Origin: Niabella sp.
GTDB taxonomy: Bacteria > Bacteroidota > Bacteroidia > Chitinophagales > Chitinophagaceae
Length of the DNA: 64,000 nucleotides
Reading direction: 5' to 3'
Assembly (NCBI GenBank): GCA_017744715.1
Contig: JAGIAT010000009.1
Span: forward strand, 157,111-221,110
Shown: piece by piece, positions 29,285 to 37,441 of the stretch
How positions within the stretch are numbered: position 1 is the stretch's first letter
How the letters are laid out: each line of letters begins with the position of its first letter
Translations under genes and position numbers: made by a program
The notes under the pieces: generated by a model
Database searches by the model: none
Told to the model about the DNA's origin: nothing
What the model saw: the letters and a program-made list of their open reading frames with translations, nothing else

Positions 29285-29388
29285 TAATCGTACCAGCGTT
29301 TATAATCCATTAATCAATATCAGCGATTCAACACCCCCGGCAAACGTGCCAGCACCAGGTGATGCCGCAGTATACCGGCTACCTGTAT

Positions 29389-29622
29389 TCATCTTACAAT
29401 AGAAATAATACGGTTACTGATCAGGTCCGATACAAATATCGCAGGTGAATCCGTACGTAAATCGATTTTCTCAAAAAGGTACTTCCGTTTACGATAGCCT
29501 TCCATAAAATCGGAAAGATCTTTAGAGCGTTCCGGATCATGTTTACGCATCCACTCAACTATTTTCCTTTCGGATCTGAATTTAACTTTCCGTTCCCTGT
29601 TGTTAAAAAGTACTGTCATCAT
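29389..29622 (-). CDS. Small hypothetical protein
   Basis: I do not recognise this gene. The frame is open to 29718, but the first 32 residues look like translated spacer, so the ATG pair at 29622/29619 is preferred, giving 77 residues. The product is charged and helical (RERKVKFRSERKIVEWMRKH, then FMEGYRKRKYLFEKIDLR) and ends in a short apolar segment. It lies upstream of the orphan FecR gene on the same strand with a 104-bp gap, so the two could be co-transcribed. Confidence 0.4.
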   Translation of the reverse strand: MMTVLFNNRERKVKFRSERKIVEWMRKHDPERSKDLSDFMEGYRKRKYLFEKIDLRTDSPAIFVSDLISNRIISIVR

Positions 29623-30018
29623 AAAAACATAATAGTAAAAAGTATAAGGCGCCGTCGCTGACGCAACACTATTTGTTATGCTGTTTCCGTAACCTATTAA
29701 AGTAAGAGGGGAAACCATAGCCTGGAAAAACCCGGAGACCCACTCTTAGCCCTCTAGTAAATTGCAAATAGTTTCCACTTATCCCGTTTTGCGCTTTCCT
29801 AACGGCCACTCATCATCCTTACGCCCAGCGGTTGCTGTCACCAGCTCCACGTCCATCAAACAACAAGGCTACACGCATTAAACCACCCGGGCCTATATAC
29901 CACAGCTGTTATTGCCCCGCTTACCCGGCACATACATACCGGATCCGTTCAACCCGCACCTTCAATGAACATTCCGGAACAAAAATAAAAGCATACACAA
30001 AAATGCGCTTACCCAAAC

Positions 30019-30045
30019 ATCTCTTTATGCTTGCGTATTTGTCTC
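30019..30045 (-). promoter_or_regulatory. GAGAC motif, copy 4
   Basis: Minus-strand GAGAC, AAATACGCAAGC core, second half-site GAGAT (one mismatch), 22-bp spacing. No gene start lies within 300 bp downstream on that strand. Confidence 0.45.
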
Positions 30046-30433
30046 CTTTTTACGCAGCAACACTGTGTTGGTTTAAAAAATCGGATGCCCTTTGAATGCA
30101 GGCACCCAGCCTCATATAATGAATACACATCCGGTGAAAAACGGCCCTTCAACTTCCCGCGGATCCTGCAGCAACGGCACCCTTACTTATTTAACCGCTA
30201 CCTGATCCTTACTTTGCCCAAAAAAATCACCTGGCTTTTATGTTGCCGCATGGGCGCGATGTTACTTTCCGGATCCCTTTCAGGAGACCCGGAAATGCAA
30301 CACAACGGAACTGAGTTCCCACACTGAAGTACCATACAGCAATATATAGCCCTGATTCAATCTTAATCTGTTTCGTGCGCTCAACGCCGGCTTCCTATTG
30401 CGTTGATCACCGCTGATCATTCAACCAACATGC

Positions 30434-30460
30434 GATACAAATACACAAGAAAAAAGAGAC
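30434..30460 (+). promoter_or_regulatory. GAGAC motif, copy 5
   Basis: First half-site GATAC (one mismatch), AAATACACAAG core, second half-site GAGAC, 22-bp spacing, plus strand. Confidence 0.45.
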
Positions 30461-30689
30461 AAAAGGAGCTTCCTTTTATCAAATCAAGATTGATATTTGA
30501 ATGGTAAAAAAACATACCGCGGCCGTTGTGAGGGTGTGCTTATCGCTTGTAGTACAGGAACTGATTACACCTGGCACCGCAGCTTTTCAGCCACCCGAAC
30601 CTATAATGAATACCCGTATATGACTATCGCTATAACAGGCTACAGGAATTGAGTATATGCGTACCTGTACGATGCTTTATAGCCCATAA

Positions 30690-30751
30690 AGATGCAGTTT
30701 TATTTTGAGGATAGACCAATCCGGCCCTGCTTAATCTTAAGCGGGGTTTTT
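30690..30751 (+). ncRNA. Candidate small RNA ending at a rho-independent terminator
   Basis: AAAGATGCAGTTTT at 30689-30702 is followed by about 22 bases and a terminator hairpin, CCCTGCTTA (30725-30733) pairing with TAAGCGGGG (30738-30746), then TTTTT. The stretch at 34804-34879 has the same opening and the same kind of terminator with a different stem. No gene ends close upstream, so the terminator must serve a short transcript. The RNA itself is an inference. Confidence 0.35.
30725..30751 (+). terminator. Rho-independent terminator
   Basis: A nine-base-pair stem (one G-T pair), four-base loop ATCT and five T directly after. The nearest upstream plus-strand gene is kilobases away. Confidence 0.65.
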
Positions 30752-30888
30752 CATGCGCTATCTCTTTGATCAAAGGCTACCGGTGTTTTTATAACGAACC
30801 GGTATCAGAATCATGTTTATTCCTGTCATCATTTTATTGCTCGATTACTGGAAATACTGACCGGGCGCGCCGGCACCGCACTTCATTT

Positions 30889-31065
30889 TTACTCAAAAAC
30901 CTGTTTACAAACCGGGTATACGATACCGATTACACTTACAACAAGCAGGATAAGCTGCCAGGCGGACAGCCCCTCTTGTCCCCGTATCGCATCGCGCACA
31001 ACCGTATACAGCAACACTGCGAGCGCGGCTGCTCCAACGATCATCAATATATTTGTGTATTCCAT
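30889..31065 (-). CDS. Small two-helix membrane protein, 58 residues
   Basis: This frame runs from ATG at 31065 to TAA at 30889. It gives a protein with two clear hydrophobic helices: residues 6-22 (ILMIVGAAALAVLLYTV) and 36-51 (AWQLILLVVSVIGIVY), separated by the polar turn VRDAIRGQEGLS. It ends PVCKQVFE. The clean alternation of apolar helix, charged loop and apolar helix is unlikely by chance. I do not recognise the family. It stands alone between a terminator and the gene at 31421, reading the other way. Confidence 0.6.
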   Translation of the reverse strand: MEYTNILMIVGAAALAVLLYTVVRDAIRGQEGLSAWQLILLVVSVIGIVYPVCKQVFE

Positions 31066-31318
31066 ACCAACTATTTATTAACTGAAGCTCCGGACAAAAC
31101 GGCATCTGCAGGTGCATTATGATGTGCTGCTGATGTTGCTGTGGGTCATTTGTTCGGAGTGACAAAAGAAAAATTGATGCTCAAAACAATAATAGGTTGT
31201 CCTTGGGCATTTACTTCAGGGTCGGTTTTGTTTCAACGTTACCCTTACAACTTTTGATATTGTCTCCTTCATCGATAAAAATGCAAAGATTAAAAAAACA
31301 CCGCGTCCATTGGCATTA

Positions 31319-31345
31319 GAGACAAATGCACAATAAATAAGAGAC
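31319..31345 (+). promoter_or_regulatory. GAGAC motif, copy 6
   Basis: Perfect GAGAC half-sites 22 bp apart with AAATGCACAAT between them, 76 bp upstream of the ATG at 31421 and reading toward it. A TAATTTCG (31377-31384), close to the Bacteroidota -7 box, follows 31 bp later. Confidence 0.6.
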
Positions 31346-31420
31346 GATCCGGCACCCCCACCCCTGAAGGCCGTATTAATTTCGCAGCAACGGATTTCTA
31401 AAAAATAAAACGCAATACAT

Positions 31421-33412
31421 ATGTTAAAAACATTGTTCATTTTTACGATTGGTGCATGCGGCACACTGATCGTATCCGCACAAAAATATAAGACCCTTTT
31501 ATCGGAGGATTTTGGTACGCCGGGTACGCCCATCAGCACCAATCCTGCCGGACAAATTGCGCCTGGAACAACCGACTATTCGCCAAGAACAATAAGCCCG
31601 GTAAATGACGGACAGTATGCAGTGCTGACAAGCCCGAGATTGGTCAGCACAACAGCCTGGCAGGACGCCGGTGATCATACTACAGGAAAGGGCTATATGA
31701 TGCTGATTAATGCCAATCCCGGAAAAAAAGGAGAATCCCTGGGTAGTTATTATCTGTATACTACCAGCAACCTGAATATACCCGGCGCTACTTACCGCAT
31801 CAATTTCTGGGGGGCCAATGTACTTTCATTTAATACAGCATCCTTTCCTTCTGGTAATGGTACCGGAGGCACCTTTAAAGAAGCATATATCGGCGTTTCT
31901 GTAAGGGATAATGCCAATGGAACGGGTACACAATACAATGCCACGGTAAACGGTCAGCCCCAGGTAACTACCTGGATCCTACCCCGGGCCACAGGCAATG
32001 CCAACAATGTATCCTGGCAAAACCTTACCTCGGCATTTACATTACCTGCGGCCGCAACACCGGCCCAGCTGATGTTTAACTTTTATAACTCAGATAATAC
32101 AGGAAATAATATTACCAACGGTAATGACCTGGCCATTGACGACCTCCTCATCGAAATGCAGGCGGTTAACCTTTCCGGCACCATCTTCACCGACAGGAAT
32201 GCAAACGGTATCATTGACGGAGGCGAAACCGGGATCAACGGTACCACCACCCCTTTATATGTATATATTACCGACAATACCGGGAAGATCATTGCCAAAG
32301 CCCCCGTAGATGCCAACGGGAACTATTTTTTTGATACGGAGGTACCGTATGCTACCGGTGATATCGGGCTCAAAGCCACACTCTCCACCCAGAACCTGAA
32401 TATTGGTGATCCGGGACCTGCCGGCGCTACTGCGCCTTCCGGCAGCGCCATAGCCAGTGAAAACGGCAGCGGCAATCCTGCCATACAAACCGGCATTCCC
32501 GACGGGATCATTCACTTTACCAACACAGCCACCGATATTTCCGGTCTTAACATCGGCCTGCAGCAAATACCCGTAGCAAACCCGGTGTCGTATTTACTCA
32601 ATTATCAGCCCAAAGCAGGCACACCGATCCCATTGAACGGACCTGTTGGCGGCGCCAATACCGGCGCCACACCCACAGCGCCCAATGGTTCCGATGCAGA
32701 AGACGGCAACCTGGGCGGCAGCACCGCTAACAGCACCTTTAAGCTGATAACAACGCCCGCCAACGGAACCCTGATGTATGATTTTGGCGCGGGACCAGTA
32801 GTCATAGCGGAGGGTACAGAGATCCCCAACTTTAACGCCTCCAGATTAAGCATCGTGCCTAATGTAAACGGCAGCACTTCGGTCAGCTTTCAATATGCCT
32901 TTAAAGACAAAGCAGGTGCGCAAAGCCTTCCGGCACCCTACTCCGTTACCTGGGCCCAGCCATTGCCGGTGGTATTTGGCACCATCAATGCCCGCATCCA
33001 AAACGGTATCCTGCAGGTGAGCTGGGAAAGCCTGTCAGAAACCGACAACAGCCATTTTGAAATAGAGGCCTCGGCAGACGGACAACATTTTGTAAAGATC
33101 GGTGAAGTCAAATCCAACATAAGCAGCGGTAATACCCCTGGAAATACATCCTATGCGTTTACGATGCCGGTACACGCAATGGCCCTTGGCAGCATTGGGA
33201 TAGCTGCGATGGGGTTACTGGGTGCAGGATTCAAACGCCGTAACCGGAATCTTTGGATCCTTGCCGCAATAGCCGTCACCACGCTGTATGCGTGCAATAA
33301 AAAAGAAAGCCTGGGCGCCCCTGAAAGCGGAAAGCTGTATATACGCATTGGCCAGGTAGACAAGGATGGTACGAAAACCTATTCAAAAGTCTTCCAGGCC
33401 GTTCACGAATAA
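31421..33412 (+). CDS. Large secreted protein with FN3-like domain interrupted by a membrane hairpin and internal lipobox
   Basis: This 663-residue protein of unknown function has a signal peptide at 1-20 (LIVSAQ). A jelly-roll-like region (about 25-245) is followed by a SdrD-B-like segment (251-380; LSGTIFTDRNANGIIDGGET) and a cadherin/Ig-like stretch (about 385-512). At 516-582 comes the FN3-like domain (LPVVFGTINA, VSWESLSETDNSHFEIEA, ADGQHF). It breaks at residue 583. A helix at 585-604 is followed by KRRNRN and a second helix at 611-624 (LWILAAIAVTTLYAC, lipobox-like, Cys625). Residues 638-663 then give the expected closing strands YIRIGQVDKDG and YSKVF. The arrangement is the same as in 12146-13174. 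Downstream is an M23-like protein, and the GAGAC motif lies upstream. Confidence 0.78.
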   Translation: MLKTLFIFTIGACGTLIVSAQKYKTLLSEDFGTPGTPISTNPAGQIAPGTTDYSPRTISPVNDGQYAVLTSPRLVSTTAWQDAGDHTTGKGYMMLINANPGKKGESLGSYYLYTTSNLNIPGATYRINFWGANVLSFNTASFPSGNGTGGTFKEAYIGVSVRDNANGTGTQYNATVNGQPQVTTWILPRATGNANNVSWQNLTSAFTLPAAATPAQLMFNFYNSDNTGNNITNGNDLAIDDLLIEMQAVNLSGTIFTDRNANGIIDGGETGINGTTTPLYVYITDNTGKIIAKAPVDANGNYFFDTEVPYATGDIGLKATLSTQNLNIGDPGPAGATAPSGSAIASENGSGNPAIQTGIPDGIIHFTNTATDISGLNIGLQQIPVANPVSYLLNYQPKAGTPIPLNGPVGGANTGATPTAPNGSDAEDGNLGGSTANSTFKLITTPANGTLMYDFGAGPVVIAEGTEIPNFNASRLSIVPNVNGSTSVSFQYAFKDKAGAQSLPAPYSVTWAQPLPVVFGTINARIQNGILQVSWESLSETDNSHFEIEASADGQHFVKIGEVKSNISSGNTPGNTSYAFTMPVHAMALGSIGIAAMGLLGAGFKRRNRNLWILAAIAVTTLYACNKKESLGAPESGKLYIRIGQVDKDGTKTYSKVFQAVHE

Positions 33413-33650
33413 GCGAACCGTCGCACGCAATCATTTGCATTTCCAAAGGCATACGCATTGTTAATATGCGAAGAACCCGTTTACCTGTAGGCAAGCAGTA
33501 TTCCGCATGTGGTTGCTAAACCCGCAGGCGGCGCAGATCTCAGCAACCGGAATTATGTAGTATTTGAAAAAAATAAGCGCAACCGGTATCCATCTGCGAT
33601 CCAAACGAAAAATTTAAATACCTTCAATGGCAAAACCAATACTCAAGCAG

Positions 33651-34604
33651 ATGAATAAAAAGACGCTTTTAACAGGCTGTTTCACCAGCCTGATCCTGTT
33701 TACTGCCGCACAGGAAAACCTGCTCCGTATCACAGCCCGTCAAAAGGACGACCGCTCTGTTGAACTTTATTGTGAAAAAGATGTGCCAGGCAACTACACC
33801 GTTGTTTTAAATTTCCCCGAACTCACCAATGCTTCCCAGCCTTCTAAAATATACAATATAGATGGACATGGAGGTATCGTAACCACGCTGAGGCCGGAAG
33901 ACAAAAGCAAAAACATCGGCTACCGTTACAGTTACCGGTATATCCCGGGCCGGCTAAAACCGCGGGTAAATTCCGACTTCTGCTACATACTTCCCTACCC
34001 GCCGGGCACGCCCTGCAAAGCGGTGGAGGCCGGTTTTGTGAATGAGCGATATTTTGGTGCCGAAAAACCGGCCGACTGGAAGAATTACTTTTTTTATACC
34101 AGCAAAGAAGAAACCGTAACAGCCGTCCGGAAAGGGCTGGTGGTAGAAATTACAGACAAGTATGAAAGCAGCAATAAGGAAGACCTTGAATATACCAGCC
34201 GCGCGAATGCCATCATCCTGGAACAGGAAGATGGTACCCTGGTGCGCTACCGGGGCATTCAAAAAGGATCTGTAAAAGTAGCAGTGGGCGATGTCGTATA
34301 TCCCGGTGATGCGCTTGCCACCAATGCCGCGGTTTCCAAAAACAGGTTTGGCGTCAGCGTCTTTATTTACTACCTCGGTTCCGCAGATTTTGAAAGCATA
34401 CAGGGGCAAACCCTGTCCCGCCCCAAAAGCCTGTATAAGATCGTAACCCCTAAATTTTCCATTGACGGCAATGGCTGTACCCTCCTGGAAAGCGGCAAGA
34501 AGTATACCGCCTTCTCTAATGCGGATCTTATTACAAAAGAAATGAGCAAAAAGGAGCAGAAAAAAAACAAAGAGCGGCTAACGCAATCGGGAAGTACCCG
34601 TTAA
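33651..34604 (+). CDS. Secreted M23-like (duplicated hybrid motif) protein lacking catalytic residues
   Basis: This 317-residue secreted protein has the signal peptide MNKKTLLTGCFTSLILFTAA; the ATG at 33627 adds eight residues, and the later ATG sits better before it. Residues about 145-255 have the M23/LytM layout: VTAVRKGLVVEITD, NAIILEQEDGTLVRY, VKVAVGDVVYPGDALA. The zinc ligands are absent. The usual HxH before the last strand is replaced by NRFGVSVF, and no H-x3-D precedes. It is therefore probably a binding or scaffolding protein rather than a peptidase. It ends in a Lys-rich tail (KKEQKKNKERL). It lies 238 bp after the gene at 31421. Confidence 0.65.
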   Translation: MNKKTLLTGCFTSLILFTAAQENLLRITARQKDDRSVELYCEKDVPGNYTVVLNFPELTNASQPSKIYNIDGHGGIVTTLRPEDKSKNIGYRYSYRYIPGRLKPRVNSDFCYILPYPPGTPCKAVEAGFVNERYFGAEKPADWKNYFFYTSKEETVTAVRKGLVVEITDKYESSNKEDLEYTSRANAIILEQEDGTLVRYRGIQKGSVKVAVGDVVYPGDALATNAAVSKNRFGVSVFIYYLGSADFESIQGQTLSRPKSLYKIVTPKFSIDGNGCTLLESGKKYTAFSNADLITKEMSKKEQKKNKERLTQSGSTR

Positions 34605-34751
34605 TACAAACGCCCAAACGGATGCAAACAGGAGCAACCCTGTCACGGCTCGGCGCCGGCAGTGCCCTTGTCCGAAGTCAAATTATACCGGGCTCAAAAA
34701 GCACCGGTAAACGTAAACGGTTTGTTATCCCTGGGGCCGCCGCTGCTTTAA

Positions 34752-34778
34752 TATATAAATACACAAGGATAAAGAGAC
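34752..34778 (+). promoter_or_regulatory. GAGAC motif, copy 7
   Basis: The first half-site is degraded (TATAT), the core AAATACACAAGG is intact and the second half-site is GAGAC. The candidate small RNA starts about 25 bp downstream. Confidence 0.45.
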
Positions 34779-34803
34779 GATTGCACAACGGATTATTACT
34801 TTA

Positions 34804-34879
34804 AAGATGCAGTTTTGCAGCTGTTCAAATTCACAAACATTTTCTCGATGGGCCGGCTTATTCTTAGGCCGGCCTTTTT
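34804..34879 (+). ncRNA. Candidate small RNA ending at a rho-independent terminator
   Basis: AAAGATGCAGTTTT, then about 33 bases, then a GC-rich hairpin GGCCGGCT (34851-34858) with AGGCCGGCC (34866-34874) and TTTTT. This is the same plan as 30690-30751, with different but still paired stem bases. It begins just after GAGAC motif copy 7. No protein of reasonable size is encoded. Confidence 0.4.
34851..34879 (+). terminator. Rho-independent terminator
   Basis: A seven- to eight-base-pair GC stem, loop around TATTCTT and five T. It is 246 bp beyond the stop of the M23-like gene, so it may end that transcript or a short RNA. Confidence 0.65.
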
Positions 34880-34962
34880 GCCAGGAAACAATCATTGCAC
34901 CTGTATATCCGCTTAAGGTTAAAAAAGAGCAAGAAAATAAACGATACCGGGTCTGACCTGTT

Positions 34963-35000
34963 CAAAAAAAACGAGTCCCGGTAAGGAATTACCCCGACTC
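34963..35000 (-). terminator. Rho-independent terminator on the minus strand
   Basis: GAGTC (34973-34977) pairs with GACTC (34996-35000), with an inner stem GGTAA/TTACC. On the minus strand the hairpin is followed by eight T (34964-34971). No minus-strand gene lies upstream, which suggests a short minus-strand transcript starting near GAGAC motif copy 8 or the remnant of a lost gene. Confidence 0.6.
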
Positions 35001-35166
35001 TTGATTGTATTGCTTGTACGTGTTTATTTACTCAAGGTGGCCTGCGAATCAGCTCCTGCAGCGAGAAGGCTTTCCGGTGCGCCTCCTGTGATTTTCTTCT
35101 ATAATCTACTTTTATTTTTCGCACCAGCGAAGCTATAAAAAAGAGAAAGGCAGCCTTTATTGCTTT

Positions 35167-35193
35167 GTCTCTTTTATGATGCGTATTTGTCTC
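35167..35193 (-). promoter_or_regulatory. GAGAC motif, copy 8
   Basis: Perfect GAGAC half-sites 22 bp apart on the minus strand with AAATACGCATC between them. Confidence 0.55.
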
Positions 35194-35554
35194 TATTCTG
35201 AATAACAGCTGCTATCATTTCAACTAAACAGGATCCGTATTGCGCTGCCGTAGCGATGTTCATAGCCATACCTCAATGTAGCATTACTGATGATGATGAT
35301 GCAGACAGTCGCGGTACGCCTCTGTAGAAATTATTCCCCATACGCCTCCTGTATTCTGAAACAGCAATATCCCGTAATCCAGGCCTGGCCGCTCATACAG
35401 CGCATTTAGCCGGAAAAGGCAAGCAGCCTTCGGAACAGCTGCAGTCCCTGTATCAGGCACCATCGAAATTTGAAGATCAAAAGTTGACCGGTACCAAATG
35501 AATGCTTATCTTGTGTTTATACCCGAACACAGACCAGTGTATCGTAAGCCCTTT

Positions 35555-37369
35555 ATGGAACCAGAAAATATCTTAACGACACCCTTCGCCGCTGCCTTTG
35601 ATGCTGTTTTTAATATGAGCAGCGACTGGAGCAGGATGCTGTCTCTTAAAGGAACCGGCTTTCTGCAAGCAACAGACACACCGGCTACCGGCTGGTTGCA
35701 CCAATACATTCCGGAGGAAGACCGGGCATGGGTTTGGCATATGATCCGGGAAGCCGTTTCGGGTAAAAAAAAATTCCGGTTAACACACCCGGTGCTCACA
35801 GCCGACGGAAGCACCGGCTGGGCGCTGTCTACCGCCATTCCTGTTATGGATAACCAGGACCAGGTTATGGAGTGGTTGGTTGGCGCCATCGATATTACAG
35901 AAAGTCACCGGTCTGCCGACATGGCACGCACCGCCATGCAGGTTGCAGAACGGAAAATCCGTTTATACGAAACGATTACTGCAAGTACCCCCGACCTGAT
36001 CTATGTTTTTGATCTCAACTACCGGTTCACCTACGCCAATAAGGCACTGCTGGCCATGTGGGGCAAACAGTGGAATGATGCCATTGAAAAGGGACTGCGC
36101 GAAAACGGCTATGAAGACTGGCATGCGGAAATGCACGAAAGGGAGATGGATGCGGTGCGGAAAACCAAACGCCCGATCCGGGGAGAGGTTTCCTTTCCGC
36201 ATGCGGTTTTAGGCCGGCGTATATACGACTATATTTTCACACCGGTGTTTAATGAAACAGGCGATGTGGAAGCAATTGCAGGCACTGCAAGAGATATTAC
36301 GGATATCCGGAATGCCGAAATGAAAATTGCCGAAAGCGAAAACCGCTTCCGGAATATGGCAGAGGGCACCGATGTACTGATCAATGTAACCGATGGAAAA
36401 GGTGCGAATATCTATTTCAACCGGCTATGGGCGGTGGTCACCGGGCGGTCTGTGCCGGAACTGCTTGCATCGGGCTGGATAGACCTGGTGCACCCCGATG
36501 ATAAGACCCGGGTAGAACGGTTACTTACCGGGAGTATTGAACAGAAGCTTCGCTGGAAATCCGAATTCCGGATCGTACGGTCTGACGGCTCCTTCCTGTG
36601 GTTGCTGCTGCAGGCCACTCCCCGCTTCCACTCCGACGGCTCTTTTGCCGGCCATATCATTTCGCTGGTAGACATTACAGACATCAAGGAAAATGAGCAG
36701 CGCAAAAATGATTTTATCAGCACCATCAGCCATGAGCTGCGAACACCGCTGACCGCTGCTTCCGGTTTTGTGGAAATCCTGCAGGCCAGGGCCGCCAGCG
36801 ACGGAGACCAGCATGCGGCCGCTATGTTAACGATTGTTGACAAGCAGCTTGATAAGATGACGCGGATGCTGCACAACTTTTTAAATGCCGCCCGCTTTGA
36901 ATCATCCAATATGCATATGCGCATCGAGCGATTTGATATCGGCATGTTACTGCATGAGTTGGAAGATGAATTGAAAGCAACCGTTACCAGCCATATACTT
37001 TCCTTTAAATCGCGGGAGATATGGATCGATGCCGACAGAGAAAAAATTGCACAGGTCATTCACAACCTGGTCAGCAATGCCATCAAGTATGCTCCGGCCG
37101 GATCGGCCATCATCATCGAATGTGCTATTGTAAACGGCGGGCTGCGGCTGACCGTTGAAGACAGCGGGCCGGGGATCCGTTTGGAAGACCAGCCGCTGAT
37201 CTTTACCCGGTTTTACAGGGTTCGCAATACACAAACAAAATATGTTCCGGGCTTCGGTATCGGTTTGTTCATATGCAGCGAAATCATAAAAGCGCACAAC
37301 GGACAGATCGCGGTGGAAAGCTGGCCGGGGAAAGGCAGCGCCTTTTATTTTACGCTGCCGGTAGCTTAA
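35555..37369 (+). CDS. Multi-PAS sensor histidine kinase
   Basis: This 604-residue kinase has no membrane segment, so it is probably cytoplasmic. By residue number from the upstream ATG at 35498, three PAS domains lie at about 30-135, 155-270 and 280-395, each ending in DIT. A HisKA domain has the phosphoacceptor His412 in FISTISHELRTPL. An HATPase follows with NLVSNAIKYAP, DSGPGI and GFGIGLFI. The ATG at 35555 (MEPEN) is preferred because the preceding 19 residues look noncoding; 35498 remains possible. No response regulator is adjacent, so its partner is unknown. Confidence 0.92.
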   Translation: MEPENILTTPFAAAFDAVFNMSSDWSRMLSLKGTGFLQATDTPATGWLHQYIPEEDRAWVWHMIREAVSGKKKFRLTHPVLTADGSTGWALSTAIPVMDNQDQVMEWLVGAIDITESHRSADMARTAMQVAERKIRLYETITASTPDLIYVFDLNYRFTYANKALLAMWGKQWNDAIEKGLRENGYEDWHAEMHEREMDAVRKTKRPIRGEVSFPHAVLGRRIYDYIFTPVFNETGDVEAIAGTARDITDIRNAEMKIAESENRFRNMAEGTDVLINVTDGKGANIYFNRLWAVVTGRSVPELLASGWIDLVHPDDKTRVERLLTGSIEQKLRWKSEFRIVRSDGSFLWLLLQATPRFHSDGSFAGHIISLVDITDIKENEQRKNDFISTISHELRTPLTAASGFVEILQARAASDGDQHAAAMLTIVDKQLDKMTRMLHNFLNAARFESSNMHMRIERFDIGMLLHELEDELKATVTSHILSFKSREIWIDADREKIAQVIHNLVSNAIKYAPAGSAIIIECAIVNGGLRLTVEDSGPGIRLEDQPLIFTRFYRVRNTQTKYVPGFGIGLFICSEIIKAHNGQIAVESWPGKGSAFYFTLPVA

Positions 37370-37441
37370 AGATACGAAACGATTACTACCGTTTGAAGTA
37401 TGGAATAGTTCTTGCGCCTGTGCAACGGAGGACCACGGAAT

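Larger units (their letters stand above)
29623..30888. other. Noncoding region, about 1.27 kb
   Basis: I see no supportable gene. It contains GAGAC motif copies 4 and 5 (30019-30045 and 30434-30460) and a strong hairpin terminator at 30725-30751 on the plus strand, preceded by an AAAGATGCAGTTTT element shared with 34804-34817. Confidence 0.5.
34605..35497. other. Noncoding region, 893 bp, rich in signals
   Basis: I see no credible gene. In order it holds GAGAC motif copy 7 (34752-34778), an AAAGATGCAGTTTT element with terminator (34804-34879), a minus-strand terminator (34963-35000), a segment at 35140-35160 resembling the terminator region at 12091-12128, and GAGAC motif copy 8 (35167-35193). 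Copies 7 and 8 face each other. Confidence 0.55.

Noticed and set aside
30905..31165. 86-codon minus-strand frame
   Set aside because: Its product is Arg/Cys-rich and featureless, and it overlaps the 58-residue frame at 30889-31065, which encodes two good membrane helices.
35043..35115. Short minus-strand peptide KKITGGAPESLLAAGADSQ... before the terminator at 34963-35000
   Set aside because: It looks a little like a small precursor peptide and ends near a terminator, but an in-frame stop precedes it and no start codon is available.
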